Assembly (NCBI RefSeq): GCF_039555335.1
Contig: NC_092628.1
Span: forward strand, 56,965,547 to 57,029,546
Direction: 5' to 3'
DNA: 64,000 nt
DNA from: Amphiura filiformis
Lineage: Eukaryota; Echinodermata; Ophiuroidea; Amphilepidida; Amphiuridae
The notes under the pieces were generated by a model, which was not told where the DNA came from, made no database searches, and was given only the letters and a program-made list of their open reading frames with translations. Below are positions 13,080 to 24,183 of this stretch, piece by piece (positions within the stretch are counted from its first letter, which is position 1; each line of letters opens with the position of its first letter). The position numbers and the translations under genes are program-made.

Positions 13080-16000
13080 TTATTTTGAAGGCATCACTGA
13101 TTCTTTGGCAGTGGTCTGTGGAAAAAAATAATAAAAAGAGAAAGAGGAAAAGGAAAATATTTTAAATCAACTATAATTATGTGTTGTGCTTAAATGTGTA
13201 GTTCTTCACACTTTGACCGGTGAATCCAGCCATTTCTTGATTTTCCTCCATTTTCCTCCATGTAATCTACCATTCTGCTACCAACTCGGCATGTATTATT
13301 GTTTCAATACCTACAATACAGATGGTCAAATTCATATGTACAAAATAATATGCACCAATTTTTTTTACCCACTTATGGTTTTCTGGTGAGTTTTGTTTTC
13401 ACATTATGCAATAAAAAAAATGCTCTACATACTAATAACAAATGCTAGCATTAAGAACTTCAGGCCACGGAAAAAAGTGTCTCAGACCTTCATGCACAGC
13501 TATCATGTTTGCCATGTAGCCATGTGCAATTAATCTCTTTTGGGGAATGAGTTACTTTTTGCAAGAAAAGCCAACCTACCCTGTATTCCTTTACGACAGC
13601 TGTCCAATCCTGCTCACCTATCCTAGGTATCACATCCAATAAAACTTTCATTCCCCTGTCAGCATTCTGCTTGAAAGTCTTCAACACAGCTTCAACAGTT
13701 ACCTGGAAAGCACAGAAACAAAACAACTATTAGCAGTGACATGTACATTATTTCACAAGGGGAGGGGGGGGGGTCTCAATTCCCCAACCTACAAATCTGA
13801 GCCTCCATACTCATCTTTAACGCTAGTCTTCACTGCTATACTAGGAATTTCAAGTGAATGAACAGTTTTAACAGCTGTGCACGATCCACCGCAATCGTAT
13901 ATTGCTTATTTCAATCTACACCGCGAAACGAACAACCTTGGATACAATTCTAACCAATCACGAGTGCTAGTATGGTTGGATTCACTTCCATGTTATGCAC
14001 GCACAGTCGCATACGCTGGCTTACAGGTAGTTGAAAACTATGACAGTGGGTGATCTGTAGAGTGCATGTGGTGTCCAAATCAAGTGCAAGTAAAACTATA
14101 CACCAGGGATCGCATTCTCGAGCACCTGCGCATCCTGGGACCCCTTACTTTTTTTGTTTCGGACTGTTTGGACCCCTTAAATTACAAGTTAATATTTCAC
14201 CAACGGGTCCAATGCAAACTGCATGGACCCAGTAAATTTTACGATACACAGAAGCTTAAATTATGTAAATCCTTTGCCGAGTTGCTCATAAAATATCATC
14301 ATTGTTGATACAAACATCTAAGCAATTACGACACCAAAACCCCAAGAAATCTTCCGAATAGAGCGTTCCAAAATCATGAAAATAACAACGCAATAACATC
14401 GATCTTGACAAGTCTACTGGTTGCGCATGCAACCGTATATCGCATCCTCATTACAAAAACAAGTTATTGTGTGGGCATGTTATTTTGTGGACTCAAAATC
14501 AGTATTTGACCATTTTCAAAGTTCAGAACTTCAGACCCTTAAAATTCTTATTGGACCCCTTAACTTTGGGTTTTGCAGGGTTTAAAGGGTCCGGAAAAAA
14601 TCAATTGGACCCTTTAAATTTTTGAGCTCCTGCCATGCCTGCTAAACACAAATGGATGTTTCTTTGTTCTGATAAGGCATTTCTGCTTATAATTCAACCA
14701 CCACACACTATATAAGCAATTTATACTATTTCAGGAATTGTTATTCCACTTACTGCTTCTTCGTCATCCCTCCAACAATCATAATCAGTTGCTAAGGCGA
14801 TAGCAGCATAACAAAGTCCAGCTTCTTTTGCTAATACCACCTCAGGTACTGTTGTCATGTTGATCACATCACCACCCCACATCCTAAACATCTTGCTCTC
14901 AGATCGTGAGGAGAAACGTGGGCCTTCAATCGTAACCATAGTGCCTGTTGGATGATACCTAAAACCCAAATGGTCCAATGATTGCTTGAGGATCTGAAAA
15001 AAGAGAAAGATAAATACATGAGAACTAGTTGGTAGCTCTAGCCTCACCTACAGTATAACCAAACCTGTTGTTTTCTGCTGGTTTCTTTGATCATCTTGTC
15101 ATGAAAAGCTCAATTGCTCCAATTTGCCACTTTTGCTGAAAACAGCTGATTCTAATTATGCAAATGCTGATATGCTTAAGTCGCAATGCAGTTTGTGTGC
15201 TGTGACTACCCATTCCATAAGTGACACACATCAGTATATTCTGTATAATGTGTCAATATTTGGAAACTGTTCTTTATGATTTGAGAGTAAGTTACCAGAC
15301 CTTTAACACACACACATTTTTACAAAATATTGTCTGCTTAGTAGCAAAAAACAAGAAAATGTGGGCTAAAAACACACACAAAAAACATCTAGTGTAGCAC
15401 TTGGCTTGTTTTTGTAAGAAAATGGACCTTTTTTTGCAAAATGTTTGAGAGACAAACTTTTTTTGCCTTAGTTTCATTGCTACTGCCTCTATAAGACAGT
15501 TATGGACATAACCAGGAAAAGGGAGACTAGCAAGTGAAATTCTTTTCATCTGGGTGGGCAGCTACATTGTTGTTGCCCACACAGTGGGAAAGATCTCAAG
15601 TGCTGCCTGCAACTAAATGAGTAAGTGAAGAAGAGACTATGCGATGAAATGCCTCATAGTATTTAAAGGGCATTTCGTGATCCACAGCCTCATCCCTCCA
15701 CTTTTCTCAAAAAAAGTTGAGATTTTTATATCACTGAAAACCTCTGGCTACATAATGTTTATGTACCAACAATTTCTTGCAGATTAATTCGTTTAGCAAA
15801 AATATCATCAAATTTGAATTTCGTTCTGGTATACCAGAACAAAATTACAACGGTGGCCTATGGAGCATTACAGTGTAATACACCTAATCATGCATAACTC
15901 GCAAACGCAAAATCGGAATCAACTGAAATTTTGGGAATAGGCTTTTTACGTGGATATTTACTGAAAAATGTCAAAAAAAGAGGAAGCTAGGATCACGAAA

Positions 16001-19000
16001 TCATCCTTTAAGTTAGTATCACTTTTAATATGAATTTCTTATTAAAACATACCTTCCTTGTTTCAGGACAAAAAGGTGTGTGCATTGGAATATGGCACAC
16101 CCCTTTCAGGCTATTCTCCTCTCCATCATAAAATGTCTGAATCCTCTTTGTTGTCCTGTCTATAAACTGATCCAGTAAAACAACATCACCAGGGTGAATG
16201 TCTTCTTTCAGTGACCCACAAGCTGTAGTCACAATTACATGGGTGCAGCCTTCCTGCTTAAGTGCATGGATGTTGGCACGGAAATTGATCTTGGATGGGT
16301 GGATGTCGTGGCGCCTACCATGCCTGTCAGAACAAATAAGGGAAATAATGTATGATTAAATTAATCAAGCAATTTATTAAAATATCTATTCAACCAATGG
16401 GCTAAATGATTAGGAGAAATATTAATCAATCAGACAGTCAATCACATTATGAACAAACAAATGTATCACATTACAGAAACATTTTGGTTGTTTCCATCTT
16501 CTTTTTCATAGCATCATTCATGTATATAACACAATCAGGTAATACACATTACAATACATTCTTTCCCATTCATTGCAGTCCTGATAATTCCATCAAAGGA
16601 GCTTTGAAATTCAAGGTTGATCTTTCTGGTTTGAATTTTCAACATTTCACCCTTATATTAGAGGGAGGAGGGGGTCAGCTTTCTAGCGAAAGGACTTTTT
16701 GTTTATAGTATGTCATCTAACTTTTCGTTTGTTCCTTAGGACATGATGTTCCATGTTTAAACACCAATACTTCCATCAAAGCAAGCGCAAGTGTTGAACA
16801 AGTAGAAGTACCTGTATGCAGCATAGACTCTTTCTAGAGTCATGTACGCAGCCACTTGGGCTAGTTCTAGGCATGTATCATTTCTACTCTTTAAATGCAC
16901 AGGGAGTGATCTAAGACACAAATCAGATATGCTGTTAGATGACCAGTAGTATCCAGGAGGTTAAGTTGGACTTGCATCCTACACCTGCTCCTTGAGTCCA
17001 TTTCTATCATTTCCATTTCACAACTCCCCAAAATGAAGCTCAACATCACATTTTCTTTACAACATAAGGTACCCCATGACAAAAAACTCACTACATTATA
17101 GGAAGTGAATGTAGCACAGTAATCATGGAAAGTGTTTAGTTCAGTGTTCAGTTACCTTGCTAATAACACACACTCTACACTGCCAATAGTCCCAATGACT
17201 AAAGCATCTGAAGGCTGTAATGAAAACACAAGCACAAAAAAAAAATTAGTAAGAAATAATGCTTGATATTCACACCTGAAACTTACCATAATTTTTTATG
17301 TGAAAAAAGAGGAAAATTCTTTCAACAAGAGGAAAATAGTACAAAATCATGCTGAAAAGGCTCAAATTGCGAAGACCAGTTTTGAATAAATTGGAACTGG
17401 ATATTAAAGTGATAGAACTCTGAATGTTGGCAAGTTGTTGTGAGGTGAGCATCACTATAAAAATCACATTACCTTTCCAAATGGTGTGTCCACATATTTC
17501 TCTTGTCTGTTCTGTAGGATGTCTGGGTCATCCAAACCTGAGCCACCAATGATGCCAACCTGCATAAAATAACAATGACAACTTTTATTTTAAGTTAACA
17601 TCCGCTAAGAGCCTGTACTGAGCATGTAGTATTAAACATCTGTCATATCCATACTGGGTCTTTTGGAGGAAAAAAATGTACATCTTCAATACAAACGGTC
17701 AAAATTTTAAAATGATCGTTGCCCGGGATCGTTGACTTTTCTTCCCAGCTACATACACTTGAAGTACATATCATTGAAGTAATAAAGTTATCATTGGATT
17801 TATAAAGTTTACTTTGAGGACTGTTCAAATATCAAAAATATCAATTTTTAATAATTTGCCATAAAATTTGTATAACAAATTTCAAAAAATCAAAATTATT
17901 TGATACAGAAGGATCAGACCTAGTACAAGGAACTTATACGATGTCCTCATTCACAAACTGATACTATCTGTCCATCGTATAAGACTGTTACCGCACGGCA
18001 ATGTGGTGAAGGAATATTACACAGTCAAGAATAGGCTCCATCATTTTTTTTTTCTGAACCCTCCCAGTCTCCCAAAACATCAAAAGCGTTGCACTTATAC
18101 TTACTTAACTTAAGACTGTCCTTTTTCATATAACGCAGACAAAGTAGGGCCAACTTGCCTAGAAATGGTCAAATTTTGGCAAGAAATATCTCTGTGTAAT
18201 CCTATGTAAGTCCCATATCACATCGTTATCGGCGATCGAGGTTTTTTTTTTTCTGAAGTTTGGTTGGTACCCACCAGCGTCATGCATGTGACGTGACACG
18301 GCTAAAATAAGCGATCGGGAATCGGGGATCGTTAAAACGCCAACAAATTTCAAAACATAGAAAGCAGTAAACTTATTGGCGAGCGGTCCGAATTTTGAGC
18401 CATAAGTTTACGTGGTGAACTAGGATCAGACCTACCGAGTACCGACCCACCTCAAAAAATCCCACTGGAGGACAAACAATTTTTTTGGCTGCAAGTCATA
18501 CTTTTTTACATACCGGTACATGTACCTCCATCCTTCCTTGAAGTTCCGAGTTGTTATTTTTGTTGTAGTTGTTGTATATTTAGGCATGATAATCAGGGTA
18601 TTTAAATAGTGCAGCCTGGGGGGCACTTCAATTATACCTGATCTCATGTACCAATACCTTGTGTATTGGTACATGATTCGGCGGGTATACTTCAGCAATA
18701 GCGAATAAGTGGTCGTTTTTTACTCTTTTCAAAACGTCACATGTACACCAAATACATCCCCCGAAATGGTCTACTTTTAGCGTGCCTTAACTCCGAAACA
18801 GTTTAGTCAAAGTTAAAAATGCGATCCCCAACCCTTTGCTTACCTTGGACGAATTTGCAGTATTTTCCGCTAGCTCCGTGTTGAAAAATGTCCGTACTTG
18901 CCCGGTACAAACATAGAAATGGCCACATTTGCTTCAGTCCTGGTATGAATATTTCTTCCGTAATCCAATGGTTCCAACGTGGGCATCACGATGATAGTCT

Positions 19001-19249
19001 CCTACACAACCAGATTGTGTCGGCCTGACGCTCGTCGATCCTAAAAGTGAGGACAGCGTGACCTCTTACCTGCGTAAAAGTCTGTTCGACAAAGGCAATA
19101 AGGATGATTGACAGCGCCGTTCATTGGGCGGAGCCATTATATTACAGCAGACAGATTGCGCTGTTCTCTGACCTTGACTGTTCGTCACGTAGACATACCG
19201 TGACCTGGGTACACGATACAAAGCTGGGGGATGCGACTGCGGCCGCCAT
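13080..19249 (-). CDS. MTAP: S-methyl-5'-thioadenosine phosphorylase, 7 exons
   Basis: Cytosolic enzyme that cleaves methylthioadenosine with phosphate to adenine and methylthioribose-1-phosphate (methionine and purine salvage). Exons on the minus strand, 5' to 3': 19249-19199, 17559-17473, 17214-17156, 16323-16053, 14993-14754, 13702-13580, 13115-13080. Every junction is GT-AG and phases match (only the exon 3/4 junction splits a codon, an Arg), giving 288 residues; the human enzyme has 283. Seen motifs: [10 protein letters not shown] (residues 19-28, phosphate loop; Ser24 where human has Thr18), RHGRRH (66-71), VTTACGSL (97-104), GPRFSSR (180-186), INMTTVPE (200-207) and ATDYDCW (224-230) with Asp226 and Asp228 contacting the base. 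The numbering offset from human is a constant +6. Exons 2-6 are near certain. The last exon (12 codons ending PSK) and the first exon (17 codons) are short and inferred from phase and splice sites. Confidence 0.95.
15662..16013. repeat. Foldback/MITE-like element in MTAP intron 4
   Basis: Bounded by inverted ends: TTAAAGGGCATTTCGTGATCC on the left and the complement of TAAAGGATGATTTCGTGATCC on the right. It contains a core near 'cgcaaacgcaaaatcgg' that recurs at 21.7-22.0 kb (reverse orientation) and 55.1-55.4 kb. It abuts exon 4 of MTAP (ends 16053) within about 40 bases. It carries no coding capacity. Confidence 0.7.
17655..17915. repeat. Half copy of the long-hairpin repeat family, in MTAP intron 1
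   Basis: Shares the words 'catcttcaatac', 'ggtcaaaatttt', 'cccagctacatacac' and 'caaaattatttgat' with the arms of the foldbacks at 4.6, 61.0 and 62.8 kb. Only one arm is present, so this copy cannot form the full hairpin. Confidence 0.65.
19199..19249 (-). CDS. MTAP: Probable first coding exon of MTAP
   Basis: The ATG at 19249-19247 sits in an AAAATGGCGGCC context. It opens 17 codons starting [10 protein letters not shown] and ends at a CACG|GTATGT donor in phase 0, exactly what the exon at 17559 needs, giving ...QVT|VGIIGG. Length and position fit the short first exon of MTAP orthologues. Two stronger-looking donors lie nearer the gene (before 19070 and before 18844). The first is out of phase with exon 2. 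The second is in phase but its open frame lacks an ATG after an in-frame stop. They may belong to alternative or untranslated leader exons, so this exon is likely rather than proven. Confidence 0.55.
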
Positions 19250-19420
19250 TTTGACACGCGGTATCTACTCATTCAGAAAAATTACTTTTGGTGACGTTTT
19301 ATATCAAACAATTTTCGATAACGGATTTCTACTAGGATTTCAATTTTTTATTAATGAAGGTGCATGTAGTTTTGAGGAATAACACGGGATGTTTCGAGTT
19401 TTATTTCAACTGGTGGTGTA
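19240..19420 (-). promoter_or_regulatory. MTAP: Putative MTAP promoter with a YY1-like site at the start codon
   Basis: The start codon lies inside AAAATGGCGGCC, which matches the YY1 consensus. Such sites overlap start codons in many housekeeping promoters (family knowledge). The sequence from about 19000 to 19270 is locally richer in CG dinucleotides than the flanks. On the opposite strand a GGAAG|GTGAGTG donor at about 19425 could end the first exon of a divergent transcript. No TATA box is evident. The promoter call is inference from motif and position. Confidence 0.35.
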
Positions 19421-20017
19421 GGAAGGTGAGTGAATTCGTGAATGAGGCCGGGGATTGAGGTTTCGTTGTTTCAACGATCCGATAGTAGGATACGAAACGT
19501 AGGCTAAAAATGTCTAATGAAGCCATGTTTACATGAAAACATTAGCTGTTGCGAGGTCAGTGTCGTTGAATTCGTTACCTAAATTCCTTTCAGGATATTC
19601 TGATTTCACTTATAATTATGATGTGTACGAAAATTCACCATATTATAAACTCAAAAGTGTGAATGCAAGCTGTTATTGCGGACAATAGAAACATTGTTGC
19701 AAAGTCATTAAAAACAGGTATGTATTACAGACGTTCTTTGGCCGAAACGAGATACAGGCCAGTTAGGCAGTCTACACTTCAATATGAACAGGATCAGGAT
19801 AGCTGTAACTAAAGGGCAGACATATCGACATAGGCCTTAGCTTAGTTTAAGGTACATATTCTTGGGAGCATAACAAATACCAAATTGATGTTTTTCAAAT
19901 TAACATTACCTTAGCCTTTTCCATCTTATATTTTGGTGAATAAAACACAGGTAGAAAAAGAGTACGTGGCAGATTATTCGCACATGTGTGCAATCAGAGA
20001 AAATAAAGGTAGAGAAG

Positions 20018-20205
20018 CGACACTCCGTACAATTAACGTGCAGACGGCCTATACCGATGTGAGGACAGAAAATGTGACTCTCCTGCTAGTCTCGGGCGCG
20101 GGCCAGACTGTATGCGGTATGAACAAAAACATAATTAACTGGTTGTGTAGGAGACTAGCAGGAGAGTCACATTTTTCTGTCCTCTGCTGTCCTCCGGAGT
20201 GTCGC
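20018..20205. repeat. Foldback with 33 bp near-perfect inner arms
   Basis: Inner arms 20061-20093 and 20151-20184 (GAGGACAGAAAATGTGACTC.. and complement, one base indel) are flanked by outer inverted words GCGACACTCCG (20018) and CGGAGTGTCGC (20195). The loop word 'ggttgtgtaggagacta' (20141-20157) also occurs inverted at 18995-19010 near the MTAP start. The 120-codon open frame across it is an artefact. Confidence 0.8.
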
Positions 20206-20523
20206 GGTCCTGGTGCAATGATGTGCGCCTCCAGAAAGTTGTTTTGGTACTGGCCCCGTGCGTTACATTGCTTCTACGGTTACCTTCCTGTATAGCGAAA
20301 TTACGTTGACATCAGCAAAAATGACCTTTCCACATGACCTTTCTTTCACCTTTGAACTTTTTGTGTCCCCAGCAACTTCTTTGTTGCCTATCCGGTGTTG
20401 CCATAAATTGGGCGTATTTTTCACCAAAACTTCCACAGCTCCTAGCTAGCTCTTCAAGTTGGGATATCGAGAGGGTGGATCAATGTAAATTTTGACGGGA
20501 CGAGCATTATTTGTTCCGGTTTT

Positions 20524-21013
20524 AAGGGGCTGGCATTTTCTTCGGAAGGGGGGGGGAATATACTGGGGTCATAAATTCCCGGGCATAATTTTAAAGAAAA
20601 ATAGAGGGGTAAAATTTTTGATGACCAAAATGTCGGGAGTCACATTGAGATGACCACAGATATAGTGTGTTTATTTTATTCAAAAATTCTGATTTCAATA
20701 CTATTTTAGTCTGTTTAGGGGGTAACAGGCCCGTACGCAGGGGTGGGGGTGCACCCCCAAATTTGGAAAAGTATATAAAAAGTCCCAAAATTTCAGAAAA
20801 GGTCCAAATTTTGTCCACTTTTCACAAAATCGCCCCCCTTCAAAATCAGCACCCCAAATGAAATCCTGCGTACGGGCCTGGGGGTAAGGTGTAAAGGTGT
20901 ATCGGTGGTGGTGGTGGGGGGGGGGGGGGAGGCATACCTTTTTTGTTGCCGCAATACACTGTAGGCGTCGCAATTTAATTTCTGCCCCCTTCCGAAGAAA
21001 ATGCCAGCCCCTT
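20524..21013. mobile_element. Inverted-repeat element with a second element nested inside
   Basis: Outer ends AAGGGGCTGGCATTTTCTTC (20524) and its complement ending at 21013 are nearly perfect over 28 bases. Inside, 20726-20880 is bounded by CAGGCCCGTACGCAGG and CCTGCGTACGGGCCTG, a second inverted pair with facing G/C-runs, indicating a later insertion. Neither encodes a transposase. Confidence 0.8.
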
Positions 21014-21689
21014 ACTGATGGGACTCCCATGTTGGCTTTCCTCAACGCAAACTTTTAGACTAGGGTTTATTGATTTTATTTTCATAGGTGATTGCACACC
21101 CAGCATTCTTTGTGTACTCATCTCCTTCAATCCACTCATAAACTGTTGTCCAAGGTCATCATCCACTTCAGATACTTGACTGAAGTACCAAGTATAGCAA
21201 TTACTTGCGTTGGAGTCACTCAACCGTGTCCCTCATTTGGTGACATTTGAGTAGATTCTATTCTAAATGTTTGCGTTGCTCAAAGCCAGCATGACTTCTT
21301 TTTGCGTGCACTATACATGTACTATATATGCGTTTTACTATTCGGGGCCAGAGTGCATGCACAAGCGTGCAGGATTTTGCAATTTTATCTTATATGGATC
21401 AAAAGCTGATTTCATGCACTTGAGGGTAATTCTTGTTCGTTCAGTTCTATTATGATTTAGGGGGTCGGACCCCACCTAAATTTAGGAGGCCGGCCGACCC
21501 CACCTAAAAAAATAGGGGTTCTACTGAGCGCGGCCACCTATCGGAGGGTAAAATTGGGAAGGCAAGAATTTTCAGTGGTCAACCGAGGGGAACCGAAACG
21601 GGGGGGCAAACAAAGCGGCATTGGCATATGGGATGCCTTTTAATCAAGCTGTAACACTGAGGTTTACAATGGTTTAGGAAAACACCGGG

Positions 21690-22010
21690 GCAGAAACGCT
21701 TAAAGGAATATTGTGTGATCATAGAATTCTCTTTTGATGAGATATTGAAAGCATATTCTTAAAATTTCAATTGATTCAGATTTTGCGTTTGCGAGCTTTA
21801 GCCACTGTGTTGTAAATCATTTTGTAAACAATGGTGCACCAGAACAGCTCAGAACGAATTACAAATTTGACGATTTGCTAAACGAATTAAGCCTAATCTG
21901 CAAGATTTTTTTTGTGTAGGCCTACATAAACATATATTGAATTTTTTTATGGAACCACCAATATCTGTGATGGAACTGAAGTGGGGGGATGAGGCTCACG
22001 ACTTGCAATC
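21690..22010. repeat. Copy of the 'aaatcggaatcaactgaa' MITE family, reverse orientation
   Basis: Shares 'aatttcaattgattcagatt', 'ttgcgtttgcgag' and 'gatttgctaaacgaattaa' with 15662-16013 and 55130-55420. The ends are degenerate. Confidence 0.6.
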
Positions 22011-22620
22011 CGGTATAGCGCCGGGTCCCATTGACGCGTGGTATACCACGTGTGTACTGTACACTCGTGTCAGTATAAGTTGGTCTTCGTGTTTCAAAAA
22101 AGAAGTAGGCCTATAACTACATTTTAACCAGTTTATAATGTTTACATATAGCCAATAATAATGTGCTATTTTTAACCCGGTTTTTACACAGCAACCTGAG
22201 ACGAATATACACGAAAGTGCTCCTCCTCATCAAAGGATTAAAGTTCTTCTGTCGAATTGCTGACCATGCTGACGGTCTGGTTTATAAAACAACACATCTG
22301 TCAAATACAGTAGAGCAGTGTCGAAAGAGGCCGGTTTCCCGGAGAAAAGAGTGATTGGTGATAGAAGCACGATTTTGGGGGAAAGCAGCGCAAGGAGATT
22401 TATGAGTGTTTGGAGAAAGCATCGCAAGGGGATAAGCGTTTGGAGAAAGTAGCGCAAAGAAGCAACACGTGAGGATTTTTATTCGCAAGAACATTATAAA
22501 TGCAAGTGTACAATGAACTTCGCTGATTTTTGCAGGTGAAGTGAATAAGGATATTCGTCTGTGCCCACCCCCCACCAAGAAAGCTGGCTATGCCCCTGAT
22601 ATATCCGTGCAATAGGCCTA

Positions 22621-22879
22621 CATAGGCTTAGGAACCAGGGGGGCTTGAGGGGGCTCATCCCCCTCAATAATTTTGGTGCGGGCTGGAATATCTTTCAGCC
22701 CCCAATAACTTCCTAGGTGAACTTAAAAAATTGTGATAAAATAGAGGGAAAACGGGTCTTTGTGACCTATATTTTGCAAAATTTTCTGACTGCACTGGGG
22801 AAACCCCCCTCGCGCACCCCCAGTCTGGCCCCACAAAAAAATTTCAGCCCCCCCCCCCATGTGGCTTCCTAAGCCTATG
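22621..22879. mobile_element. Inverted-repeat element, about 260 bp
   Basis: Ends 'cataggcttaggaaccaggg' and 'ggcttcctaagcctatg' are inverted copies with adjoining facing G and C runs; the interior is non-coding. Confidence 0.65.
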
Positions 22880-22889
22880 CAATAACCTA

Positions 22890-23125
22890 GATAACATGGC
22901 GATATTGGTCCGATGGTGCATGGCCCAATATGTTCAATAATGGCCCAATATCATTTGCTCAAGGGCCCAAGATTGGGCTTGGGCCAAATATTGGGCCTAT
23001 ATTGGACCAATTTAGGCTGCCACTGTGATGCCAATATGAAGATTACCGATGGTAAGCCAAGATTGGCCCAATATGGGCAGCAAATTAATGCCGATGCCAA
23101 GATTGGCGTTCAAAAACCAACATTC
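22890..23125. repeat. Low-complexity GGCCCAATAT repeat
   Basis: At least eight variants of 'ggcccaatat' / 'atattgggcc' in both orientations within 230 bases. No gene is evident, and open frames on either strand follow the word periodicity. Confidence 0.7.
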
Positions 23126-24111
23126 TGGAAACTTGGTTTGACATATGATATGAAAACCTTTGGGTTTTCTATCCACGCACATGCTGCTCATTTTGACCTG
23201 AAAACCGGGGTTTTTCAGGTATATATTTCTCCATGATGCTTTGCTTAGTTCCACCAGTAGGCCTAATCTGCTTATTCTGGTAATCTGTAAAAGAATAAAA
23301 TCGAGTTAGATTTAATCGCTCCAATATGAGTTCAAACTTTTGATGATCTGCCAATTTGATGATATCATGAACTATGGACAATTTAGAGCTATTTAGGCAT
23401 GTAAAGAGGCTGTAAAGTTTATTCACTCGGTGTGCGGGGGGGTGTATGTGGGGGGGGCACAAGGGTGTAGGGGCCTGGGGGTTAAAAAGTTTTGAGTCCA
23501 CAAAGAGGGGTTCTAAAAGTATAAAACTATTCATTTTGATGAGATTGTCGGATCAAAGTGATAATATACCTACCGAAATACGGTAATCAAAATGAATAGT
23601 ATATCTCATCAAAATAATTAGGCCAAGTTTAATGGTTTAAAGATCTTGAGGTATGCAAATCCGCCAATGCATGCCACTGTCATGTCATTGGCAATTTGGG
23701 TGTTATTTGGGCGTATAACCAGGGTGTTATACTACGAGATTCTTGCAATTTTCGAACCAGCGAAAATAGGGAATGCACCGATTGTAGGAAATGAACGCGT
23801 AACAAAATACAAGTCGATGACTTGCAATAATACGTGGAATTTTCTAGCAAAAACTGGTCCTTGTTTGATCCCCAGATAAACCACGATATTGAAGAATCCA
23901 CAAGAAAAGAAATCGGCGATAGAAATATTCGTTTAACCAGATAATCGTGTTGGACTGAAGTATTTTTACGGTAAGCTTTAGGCCTAGCAAACATGGCGAT
24001 GGCAAAAGTTACCACATAATTTGTTTTTGTTTTGTTTTGTGCATATTCTTCAAGTTGAATGTTGCATCAGCAGATCAATGCAATGATTCAGTGGTTCATT
24101 CTAGACTGCGG

Positions 24112-24183
24112 AACTCAGTCCTCAATGATAGTCAGTCATTTATCTTTTGGTCGTTATATGACTATCATTTGAGGGACTGAGTT
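24112..24183. repeat. 72 bp palindromic element
   Basis: AACTCAGTCCTCAATGATAG at the left is mirrored by 'ctatcatttgagggactgagtt' at the right, with about 25 bases between. The ends look like a minimal MITE. Confidence 0.7.

Noticed and set aside
13490-13579. Continuation of MTAP exon 6 past 13580
   Set aside because: The sequence after YR diverges from the family and a GT donor lies at the boundary; the 13115-13080 exon gives a family-like C-terminus in phase.
18844-18900. Alternative MTAP first exon ending before 18844
   Set aside because: The donor is strong and in phase, but the upstream frame has a stop and no ATG; kept only as a possible untranslated leader.
19933-20295. 120-codon plus-strand frame near MTAP
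   Set aside because: It spans a foldback with 33 bp arms; the frame is a by-product and shows no homology.
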